From: an uncultured Clostridia bacterium
GTDB taxonomy: Bacteria > Bacillota > Clostridia > Oscillospirales > Ruminococcaceae
Direction of reading: 5' to 3'
NCBI GenBank assembly: GCA_947624155.1
Contig: CANQJB010000008.1
Location: 1-40,986 of the forward strand
Length of the DNA stretch: 40,986 bases
Positions 7,479 through 13,782 of the stretch are shown here, piece after piece. The notes beneath the pieces are model-generated. The model did not search any database, was not told the DNA's origin, and saw nothing but the letters and a program-made list of their open reading frames with translations. Numbering within the stretch: position 1 is the first letter of the stretch; each line of letters starts with the position of its first letter. A program made the translations under genes and the position numbers.

Positions 7479-8786
7479 TTAACCCTCTTTCTTCGTTTCC
7501 CCTATGTGGAAGATCTTCAGAACGGGGTTGTTCGGCGTTCTGGCGCTGGTCTTGCCCTCGGGGGAAATTTCTCCGGCGGAGATCAGAGCGCGCTTTGTCA
7601 GCGCCGGGCCGACGAGCTCATAAACAAGCACCGAGAAGAGAACGACATTTCTGACGGTGTGGCCGTCGGTGAGCTGTTGGACGGTCAGAGCCATTCCGAG
7701 GGCGACGCCCGCCTGCGGGAGAAGGGTTATGCCGAGATTATTGCGGATCGTTTTGGAACACTTTGTCATCGCGCAGCTAGAATATGCGCCGAAATACTTG
7801 CCGAGCGAGCGGAAGACGATATATACCGCGCCGATCAGAAGGACAAGCGGGTTTGAGAGTATCTCGAGGTCGAGCTCGGCACCCGAGAGCACAAAGAACA
7901 GAACAAACAGCGGCGCCGTCCAGCCGTCGATCCTGCCCATAAGCTCCTCCGAGAAGTCGCAGACGTTGCAGAAAACCGTGCCGCACATCATGCAGACAAG
8001 CAGCAGGCTGAACCCGAAGTGGATTCCGCCGAGCTCAAATTCGATCATAGAGAGGCCGATAGTCAGGAAAACGAACGCGATCGAAATCGAGAGGCGCTTG
8101 CTGCGGGAATGGAAGAATTTTTCGATTCCGAAAAGCCCTAGCCCGACGACCGAGCCGAGGAGGATTGAGAGGATAATTTCGATTATCGGCTCGACGATTA
8201 TCGTCACAAGGCTGATTTCGCCGCTCTCGATCACCCGCGCGATTCCGAATGAGGCCGAGAAGAGCACCAAACCGACCGCATCGTCGATTGCGACGACGAG
8301 AAGCAGCAGCTTTGTCATCGGGCCGTCGGCCTTATACTGCCTGACGACCATCAGGGTCGCGGCGGGGGCAGTCGCGGCGGCAATCGCTCCGAGAGTTATT
8401 GCCGAGGAGACGGAGATGAGCGCCGGGTTGATGAAGTGCAGAATCAGCAGGGCGATGTCGACTATCATGGTCGTGATCACCGCCTGCAAAATTCCGATAA
8501 CTATCGCCTTAGCGCCCATCTGCTTTAGCTGAGCGAGCCGGAACTCGTTGCCGATCGTAAAGGCGATGAAGCCGAGCGCGGCCTGGCTGATCAGGTCTAA
8601 AGACTCGACCTCGCCGAGAGTGTTGAAGCCGACGCCCGAAATACCGAGCGCACCGATGCAGAACGGCCCGAGAAGAAGCCCCGCGACCAGATAGGCGGTA
8701 ACTGCGGGGAGATTTAAAAGCTTCGCGATTCGCGACATCATCAGGCCGCCGATCAGGCATATTGAAATCTGAATAAGTATCAGCAT
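7479..8786 (-). CDS. CPA2-type cation:proton antiporter
   Basis: 435 aa, almost entirely hydrophobic, about 12 predicted membrane segments, with the pattern of the Na+/H+ exchanger domain (start LPAVTAYLVAGLLLGP; SLDLISQAALGFIAFTIG; central VAIDDAVGLVLFS with the two acidic residues expected in the ion path). It resembles the membrane half of Kef/CPA2 proteins but has no C-terminal TrkA-N/TrkA-C regulatory domain. It probably exchanges Na+ or K+ for protons at the cell membrane; the ion is not determinable. GAGG precedes the ATG. It is transcribed alone from a strong promoter with a ~130-nt leader and is convergent with the GH115 gene. Confidence 0.85.
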   Translation of the reverse strand: MLILIQISICLIGGLMMSRIAKLLNLPAVTAYLVAGLLLGPFCIGALGISGVGFNTLGEVESLDLISQAALGFIAFTIGNEFRLAQLKQMGAKAIVIGILQAVITTMIVDIALLILHFINPALISVSSAITLGAIAAATAPAATLMVVRQYKADGPMTKLLLLVVAIDDAVGLVLFSASFGIARVIESGEISLVTIIVEPIIEIILSILLGSVVGLGLFGIEKFFHSRSKRLSISIAFVFLTIGLSMIEFELGGIHFGFSLLLVCMMCGTVFCNVCDFSEELMGRIDGWTAPLFVLFFVLSGAELDLEILSNPLVLLIGAVYIVFRSLGKYFGAYSSCAMTKCSKTIRNNLGITLLPQAGVALGMALTVQQLTDGHTVRNVVLFSVLVYELVGPALTKRALISAGEISPEGKTSARTPNNPVLKIFHIGETKKEG

Positions 8787-8919
8787 TTTGATCCTCGATT
8801 CCGCGCCGAAGTCCGGCGCAAGTTATGTGTTTTAAAATTCAGAAGCGCAGAGGCTGCGCGTTTTCTTTGAAATACAAAAATCGGATTTTTGGTGTATCCG
8901 TTTCGGAACACATCTCCGA
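8787..8919 (-). promoter_or_regulatory. Long 5' leader of the antiporter gene with two hairpins
   Basis: From the predicted start (~8919) to the ATG is ~133 nt. It holds a perfect GCGCAG/CTGCGC hairpin (8842-8860 region) and a GCGCCG/CGGCGC hairpin (8803-8819) just upstream of the ribosome site. Either could regulate expression. I do not recognise a known riboswitch. Confidence 0.4.
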
Positions 8920-8925
8920 AATTGC

Positions 8926-8954
8926 ATTATATACCCTCTGTCGGGGAATTTCAA
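8926..8954 (-). promoter_or_regulatory. Sigma-A promoter of the antiporter gene
   Basis: On the reverse strand TTGAAA (8954-8949), a 17-bp spacer and TATAAT (8931-8926). Confidence 0.7.
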
Positions 8955-9043
8955 GTGATTTAAGCCAATTTGCACAAAAAATTTTTCGAGGTCTGTTCAT
9001 TCTGACAAACCGCTAAAATCTCAGAATAGTTCAATAATAATGC

Positions 9044-9072
9044 TTGACATATCAGGCTAAGGCGGTTATAAT
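9044..9072 (+). promoter_or_regulatory. Consensus sigma-A promoter of the NUDIX-AraC operon
   Basis: TTGACA (9044-9049), a 17-bp spacer and TATAAT (9067-9072), 39 bp before the NUDIX start. This is the best match to consensus in the window, so basal expression should be high unless repressed. Confidence 0.8.
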
Positions 9073-9111
9073 CTTAGTAAAAGCTAAATTATGTCTGTGA
9101 GGTGAGCCCCT

Positions 9112-9600
9112 ATGTCGGGCTATATTTCAGACCTTAGAAAGACCGTCGGCCGCCGCCCGCTGATTCAGGTCGGGGCGAGCGTTATCGTTGAGAATGAAAA
9201 GGGCGAGGCGCTTTTGCAGCTCAGAAGCGACAACGGCTGCTGGGGACACTGCGGCGGCTCGGTCGAGTTGGACGAGAGAGTCGAGGACGCGGCGGCGCGC
9301 GAGCTGTTTGAAGAAACCGGCCTGAGAGCGAAATCGCTCGAGCTTTTCGGAATATTCTCCGGCCCCGAGACACACTATGTCTATCCCAACGGCGACGAGG
9401 TCTCGAATGTCGAGATCGTCTATATCTGCCGCGAATACGAGGGCGAGCTGAGGCCGCAGAAGGGCGAGGTCGAGGAGCTTAGGTTCTTTCGGTTTGACAG
9501 CCTGCCCGAAAACATCTCGCCGCCGATAATTCCGTCGCTGAAAAGCTGGGCGGAGAGGAAGCGGGCGCGTCAGCAGGATCATAAAGGAGACAAGCTATGA
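9112..9600 (+). CDS. NUDIX hydrolase
   Basis: 162 aa. A complete Nudix box of the form GX5EX7REUXEEXGU runs from GSVELDE to RELFEETGL (residues ~45-67), preceded by QVGASVIVENEKGEALLQL, the usual first strands of the fold. Nudix enzymes hydrolyse nucleoside diphosphates linked to another moiety, using Mg2+ or Mn2+ bound by the RE..EE residues. The HYVYPNGDEVSNVEIVYIC stretch is common in clostridial members of unknown substrate. GAGGTGAG precedes the ATG. The stop overlaps the start of the AraC-type gene (ATGA), so the two are probably translated together. Confidence 0.9.
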   Translation: MSGYISDLRKTVGRRPLIQVGASVIVENEKGEALLQLRSDNGCWGHCGGSVELDERVEDAAARELFEETGLRAKSLELFGIFSGPETHYVYPNGDEVSNVEIVYICREYEGELRPQKGEVEELRFFRFDSLPENISPPIIPSLKSWAERKRARQQDHKGDKL

Positions 9601-10415
9601 TCAGAGTAGGCTCTATCGGCTATAACCACAACCACCCGCCCGAATATTATATCGACCACCCTAACGGGCCGGGAGCATGGCTCTTTGTTCTCGCAAAGGC
9701 GCCTGTCGACATGACGATCAACGGAGAAAAATACCTGATCAGGGCAGGAAGTGCAATAATGATCTCGCCTCATACCCCCTGTTATTATCGCGGGCCGGAC
9801 GGCGAGGGATATGTCGACGACTGGTTCTATTTCAATATGACCGCCGAAGACATCGAAATGCTCGCGGATATGGGTATCCACGCCGACCTGCCGATATATC
9901 TCGGAGCGGTCGACCAGCTCTCCTCGATGATCTACGAAATGACGATCGAATTTTACAGCGCCGACAGCTATCACGACGAAATAGTCCTTCTCTTTACCGA
10001 CATCTTTTTCAAGAGGGTCTCGAGGATCGTGATGAAAAAGTCGTCTAATGAGGCAAGCCCGGCGGCAGACCGAAGAACCGAGCTCGCGAATCTCCGCTCG
10101 AGGATTTATCGCGACCCGGCGGAGCTTCCGGCAGTCGCGGTGATCGCGAAAGAGGTCGGAATGAGCGTCTCGGGGCTGGAGCATCTCTATAAAAAGGCGT
10201 TCGGCACCAGCGTGATGAAGGACATTGTCAACAGCCGCATCGGATACGCGAAAAAGCTGCTTTTGGCGACAAATATGCAGATCTCGGAGATCGCCGGAAA
10301 GTGCGGCTACAATTGCTGTTACAGCTTTATGCGCCAGTTCAAGGCTCAGACCGGAATCACCCCGTCGGAGTTCAGAAAAACTCAGGCCGCCGGAGAATGG
10401 ATTAAGGACGAATAA
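9597..10415 (+). CDS. AraC-family regulator with cupin-like sensor domain
   Basis: 272 aa. The N-terminal ~150 residues look like the sugar-binding cupin of AraC regulators (PPEYYIDHPNGPGAWLFVL, PCYYRGPDGEGYVDDWFYF). The C-terminal ~95 residues hold two helix-turn-helix units: AVIAKEVGMSVSGLEHLYKK, and ISEIAGKCGYNCCYSFMRQF followed by GITPSEF, the family signature. By family it is probably an activator that responds to a small ligand, often a sugar. AAAGGAG precedes the ATG, which overlaps the NUDIX stop codon. Its targets are unknown; the enzyme genes for plant glycans on either side are possible targets but no shared operator was seen. Confidence 0.88.
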   Translation: MIRVGSIGYNHNHPPEYYIDHPNGPGAWLFVLAKAPVDMTINGEKYLIRAGSAIMISPHTPCYYRGPDGEGYVDDWFYFNMTAEDIEMLADMGIHADLPIYLGAVDQLSSMIYEMTIEFYSADSYHDEIVLLFTDIFFKRVSRIVMKKSSNEASPAADRRTELANLRSRIYRDPAELPAVAVIAKEVGMSVSGLEHLYKKAFGTSVMKDIVNSRIGYAKKLLLATNMQISEIAGKCGYNCCYSFMRQFKAQTGITPSEFRKTQAAGEWIKDE

Positions 10416-10422
10416 CATAAGA

Positions 10423-10450
10423 CCGCTTCTTTCGAGGCGGCCTGAATTTA
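10423..10450 (+). terminator. Weak terminator after the AraC gene
   Basis: CCGCTTC (10423-10429) pairs with GAGGCGG (10434-10440), one G-U pair, loop TTTC. The following tract is only mildly T-rich. Confidence 0.4.
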
Positions 10451-10509
10451 TGTTAGAGTTTCAAAATGAACAAACAGAGCACATTCGATCAATTAAAAGT
10501 TTTCGATCG

Positions 10510-10527
10510 AGCCTTTTCCAAAAGGCT
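10510..10527. other. Perfect 8-bp hairpin beside the RNA-like element
   Basis: AGCCTTTT (10510-10517) and AAAAGGCT (10520-10527) are exact complements around CC. It stands ~24 bp beyond the 3' side of the RNA-like element at 10551-10655 (reverse strand) and could be its terminator, although no clear T-run follows. The rest of 10451-10550 holds nothing else I can name. Confidence 0.45.
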
Positions 10528-10550
10528 GCAATGCAAGCTGGTTTTGTATC

Positions 10551-10655
10551 CAATCGGACTTCGCGGGCATAAACGCCCGCCCGCTCGTCCTCTTGGACAA
10601 AATCCCGCGTGCATAAAATTAACGCGCTACGACAGAAGTGCGCGCACCTTAACGT
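10551..10655 (-). ncRNA. Candidate structured RNA element, copy 1
   Basis: Read on the reverse strand, this aligns without gaps to 16906-17010 on the forward strand (about 80% identity over 105 bases). Three hairpins are visible: GCGC arms around ACTTCTGTCGTA; GTCC-AAGA-GGAC, identical in both copies; and GCGGGC-GTTTAT-GCCCGC. In the other copy the third is TCAATC-GTTTAT-GATTGA: four of six pairs have changed on both sides while the loop is constant. That pattern suggests selection on RNA pairing. The element lies between convergent genes, beyond the MATE terminator. No confident promoter was found. I do not recognise an Rfam family, and a DNA-level repeat remains possible. Confidence 0.55.
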
Positions 10656-10703
10656 GATAGTTTTCACTATGCCCGATTCACCCTCCGCTTATTTATGCTC
10701 CTC

Positions 10704-10739
10704 CGCAAAAATCAAGCGCAGAGCTTTTGCCCTGCGCTT
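10704..10739 (-). terminator. Terminator of the MATE gene
   Basis: On the reverse strand AAGCGCAG (10739-10732) pairs perfectly with CTGCGCTT (10721-10714) and is followed by GATTTTTG. Confidence 0.85.
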
Positions 10740-10747
10740 TAATATCA

Positions 10748-12151
10748 TTATTTCACACCGTATTCGGTGAGATTCTTTCTCCATTTTCCCGCCTTGAAAG
10801 CGATGAGATGAAGGAGCGTGCCGATTATCCAAGAGATCAACAGCGAGATCGGAATGCAGCGGTAGTTGCCGAGAGGAAGCTCGGGCGAGCGGGTGAGGAA
10901 TGCGATTCCGTAGGCGATCGGGACTCTGAGAACGATTGTAGTCAGAAGCGAGATCCACATCGGGGTCATCGTGTCGCCGGCGCCGCGCATAACTCCGGCG
11001 AGCGACTGAGTGACGCCCATCGCGAGATATCCGGCCGCGAGTATGCACATCATTCCGTAGCTCATCTCGACCAGCTCGGCGGTGTCGGTAAAGAGCCACA
11101 TAAGCTGATGTCCGAAGATAAGTATCAGCGCGAGGAAGAACGCTGAGGTTCCGACCGCCATCGCCGTTCCCTGAACCGTTCCGGGCTTTAAGCGGTCATA
11201 TTTTTTCGCGCCGACATTCTGGCCGGTGTACATCGTCATCGCCTGGCCGAAGGAGAAGTTCGGCATCATCGCGAAGCCGTCGACACGCATTACAACGACG
11301 TTTGCGGCCATTACCGCGTCGCCGAAGGAGTTGGTGAGCCTCTGAACGGCGAGCATCGCGAACGAGAAGATCGCCTGAGTGAGTCCCGATGGAATGCCGA
11401 GGCGGAGGGTCTGAACCGCAAGGCCGGTGAGCTTGAAATATTTCGGCTTAATGTCAAAGACTTCGCGCATATGGAGCATTTTTATGTAGCAGCAGATTGC
11501 AGAGATTGCCTGAGAAATCACGGTTGCGAGGGCGACGCCGAAGACCTCCAGCCCGAAGACTGCGACAAAAAGAAGGTCAAGGCCGATATTGAGCGTCGCG
11601 GAGATGAGCAAAAAGCCGAGGGCCGAGACCGAGTCGCCCATTCCGCGGAGGATTCCCGAGAGGATATTGTAATAGAAGGTGCCGATAATTCCGAGGAAGC
11701 AGACTGTCAGATAATCTGAGCTCCAGCGGAAGATGTCGCCCTCGGGGGTATCCAGTATTTTGAGAAACGGCGTCGTGATCAGGCTGCCGATTATCATTAT
11801 GATTACCGAGCCGATCGCAGAAAGGGTTATTGCGTTGCAGATAGTCGTCGAGAGGTTTTCGCGGTCGTTCGCGCCGAAATATTGCGAAACAAGAATCCCG
11901 ACGCCGGTCGAAAGGCCGATCAGCAGGGCGAACATCAGGTTTAAAACAGGGCCCGCGCCGCCGACCGCCGCGATTGCGCCGTCTCCGACGTATTTGCCGA
12001 CGACGATGGTGTCGACGGTGTTATAAAGCTGCTGGGCGATGTTTCCGATCAGCATCGGAATTGCGAACTCGGCGATTCTGACCGCCGGGCTGCCGACAGA
12101 CATATCCTTCGGCGAGAAAAATGTTTTAAGCGACTGTGAAACTGAACTCAT
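10748..12151 (-). CDS. MATE-family multidrug/toxin efflux transporter
   Basis: 467 aa with about 12 membrane segments in two similar halves. Family marks include FAIPMLIGNIAQQLYNTVDT near the start, VGKYVGDGAIAAVGGAGP, and in the second half LRLGIPSGLTQAIFSFAML with QNVGAKKYDRLKPG. MATE proteins export cationic drugs or metabolites in exchange for Na+ or H+. Most bacterial genes of this DinF/NorM-related type in Clostridia have no assigned substrate. AAGGATG stands before the ATG. The gene has its own promoter and terminator and faces away from the CE2-like esterase gene. Confidence 0.92.
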   Translation of the reverse strand: MSSVSQSLKTFFSPKDMSVGSPAVRIAEFAIPMLIGNIAQQLYNTVDTIVVGKYVGDGAIAAVGGAGPVLNLMFALLIGLSTGVGILVSQYFGANDRENLSTTICNAITLSAIGSVIIMIIGSLITTPFLKILDTPEGDIFRWSSDYLTVCFLGIIGTFYYNILSGILRGMGDSVSALGFLLISATLNIGLDLLFVAVFGLEVFGVALATVISQAISAICCYIKMLHMREVFDIKPKYFKLTGLAVQTLRLGIPSGLTQAIFSFAMLAVQRLTNSFGDAVMAANVVVMRVDGFAMMPNFSFGQAMTMYTGQNVGAKKYDRLKPGTVQGTAMAVGTSAFFLALILIFGHQLMWLFTDTAELVEMSYGMMCILAAGYLAMGVTQSLAGVMRGAGDTMTPMWISLLTTIVLRVPIAYGIAFLTRSPELPLGNYRCIPISLLISWIIGTLLHLIAFKAGKWRKNLTEYGVK

Positions 12152-12223
12152 ATCTATAACATCCTTGATAAATAATTAACAATACAGACGCGCCCCATAT
12201 AATTCAAATGCAGCGCATTTATT

Positions 12224-12252
12224 ACTATACCATGAAAAAACAGCCTTGTCAA
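12224..12252 (-). promoter_or_regulatory. Sigma-A promoter of the MATE gene
   Basis: Reverse strand TTGACA (12252-12247), a 17-bp spacer and TATAGT (12229-12224). The start codon is ~73 bp further on. The 12253-12453 interval between the divergent promoters holds a G-rich tract (~12338-12365) but no gene I can support. Confidence 0.7.
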
Positions 12253-12453
12253 ACCTATATTTACACAATATCGGCTGACGAAAGCCGTTGCGTTTTGGGC
12301 AATCTTCCCACTCAGACGGTTGATTTATTCGCATACGGGGGAGGGGCGGAGAAAGGTAGGGGATATTTGCTGAGCACGGAGTTGAAGGTCAGGGTGCACT
12401 TTATAGCGCCCCAAGCTTCCATTCCTCAATTTTCCCCACCCCTCCCACAGATA

Positions 12454-12482
12454 TTGACAAATAATTACGTTTGTGTTATCAT
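12454..12482 (+). promoter_or_regulatory. Sigma-A promoter of the CE2-like esterase gene
   Basis: TTGACA (12454-12459), a 17-bp spacer and TATCAT (12477-12482), 30 bp before the start codon. Confidence 0.65.
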
Positions 12483-12512
12483 TAAATCAGTAAACCGAAA
12501 GGGGTAATCAAA

Positions 12513-13661
12513 TTGAAACTGAAAAAACTGCTCGCGCTGGGTCTTGCGCTTTTGATGTCTGCGTCGCTTGCGGCCTGCGCGGGGGAAACCGGAGGAGAGG
12601 GAATGAGATCTCTTGATTTAAGCGAAAAGAATTTTAAGCCGCTCGGCCGCGCCTATTTCGACGGCGGCAGGATCTACTGCGCGCTTTCCGGCACCGGCGC
12701 CGAGTTCACATTCACCGGCACCCGCTGCACCGTCACCGTAGCCGGCGACTCGACCGCGACAAACAGCTCTCAGGCCGACAACCAGTCCCGCCTCGCGATA
12801 TATCTCAACGGCGAAAGGGTAGTCGACGAGATGATCGACAGCGAAACCGAGACCTTTGAGGTCCTCGACAGCTCCTCTGAGCAGACTGTCGATGTAAAGA
12901 TCGTCAAGCTCTCGGAATCGCCGATGTCGACCCTTTCGATAACCGATATTTCGATCGACGGACACGGCGAGGCCCCCGCGGCGGAGAATGAGCACTTCAT
13001 CGAATTTGTCGGAGACTCGATCACCTGCGGCTACGGCGTCGACGACGAGGACCGCAACCACCATTTCTCCACCAAAACCGAAGACGTTACCAAGGCTTAT
13101 GCCTATAAGACCGCCGAGCTTCTCGGCTCCGATTACAGCATGGTGTCATACAGCGGCTACGGAATAATCTCGGGATACAGCGACGGCAGCCGAAAGGTCT
13201 CGGAACAGGCGCTTCCGCAGTATTACGAAAAGCTCGGCTATTCCTGGAGCTCAAACGGCGATTTCAAGCCCTCCGAAATAGACTGGAGGTTTGAGCGCCA
13301 GCCCGATGTTGTCGTAATCAACCTCGGCACCAACGACGCGAGCTATTGCCAGAATAAGGAGGACCGCCGCGAGGAATATCGGAACGAATATGTTAATTTC
13401 CTGAAAACGGTCAGAAAGGACAACCCCGGCGCGACGGTTATCTGCGCCCTCGGAATCATGGGCAAGGATCTCTGCGGGGACGTGATTAAGGTCGTCAACG
13501 CCTATAAAGACGAGACCGGCGACGAAAATGTCTATTACTTTGAGTTTGACAATCAGTCCGAGGCGGACGGAATCGCCGCCGACTGGCACCCGACCGAGGC
13601 GACCCACTCAAAGGCCGCCGATAAGCTCGCAGGAAAGATCAAAGAGGTAATGGGTTGGTGA
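12513..13661 (+). CDS. CE2-like acetylesterase lipoprotein (SGNH hydrolase)
   Basis: 382 aa from a TTG start with AAAGGGG 8-14 nt upstream. A lipoprotein signal ends at LAAC (Cys21), so the enzyme is anchored outside the membrane. Residues ~35-150 are a beta-rich jelly-roll domain, followed by an SGNH hydrolase domain. FVGDSITCGYG carries the Ser nucleophile (S169), GTND (272-275) is block III, and DWHPT (H359) carries the catalytic His. This order (jelly roll, then SGNH with GDSITCGYG and WHPT) is that of carbohydrate esterase family 2, which deacetylates xylan or other glycans. With the GH115 enzyme upstream it fits stripping of side groups from decorated xylan; the exact substrate is inference. 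Confidence 0.85.
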   Translation: MKLKKLLALGLALLMSASLAACAGETGGEGMRSLDLSEKNFKPLGRAYFDGGRIYCALSGTGAEFTFTGTRCTVTVAGDSTATNSSQADNQSRLAIYLNGERVVDEMIDSETETFEVLDSSSEQTVDVKIVKLSESPMSTLSITDISIDGHGEAPAAENEHFIEFVGDSITCGYGVDDEDRNHHFSTKTEDVTKAYAYKTAELLGSDYSMVSYSGYGIISGYSDGSRKVSEQALPQYYEKLGYSWSSNGDFKPSEIDWRFERQPDVVVINLGTNDASYCQNKEDRREEYRNEYVNFLKTVRKDNPGATVICALGIMGKDLCGDVIKVVNAYKDETGDENVYYFEFDNQSEADGIAADWHPTEATHSKAADKLAGKIKEVMGW

Positions 13662-13716
13662 TTTTTTGCCGTACCTGACGGATTCTCTGTGAATATCTCC
13701 TAAATATTACATAAAG

Positions 13717-13757
13717 AAAATCCTCTCCCTCCCGAAACGGGAAGGGGAGGATTTTTA
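13717..13757. terminator. Bidirectional terminator between convergent lipoprotein genes
   Basis: A stem starting AAAATCCTC pairs with GAGGATTTT (13717-13757; one G-U pair and one mismatch further in), giving T-runs on both strands. Confidence 0.85.
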
Positions 13758-13782
13758 AAAAGCTCGTATAAATTCTCGATTC

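Noticed and set aside
7657..8532. A 291-codon forward frame opposite the antiporter gene
   Set aside because: Antisense to the antiporter. The Ser/Arg/Ile-rich translation is the complement of membrane-protein codons.
9579..10418. A 279-codon reverse frame opposite the AraC gene
   Set aside because: Antisense to a well-supported gene with strong family motifs; composition artefact.
12338..12365. G-rich tract that could form a quadruplex
   Set aside because: Tracts are uneven and two have only two Gs; no conserved context to support a role.
12208..12507. A 99-codon forward frame between the MATE and esterase genes
   Set aside because: It contains the divergent promoters of both neighbours, has no ribosome site and shows no protein-like pattern.
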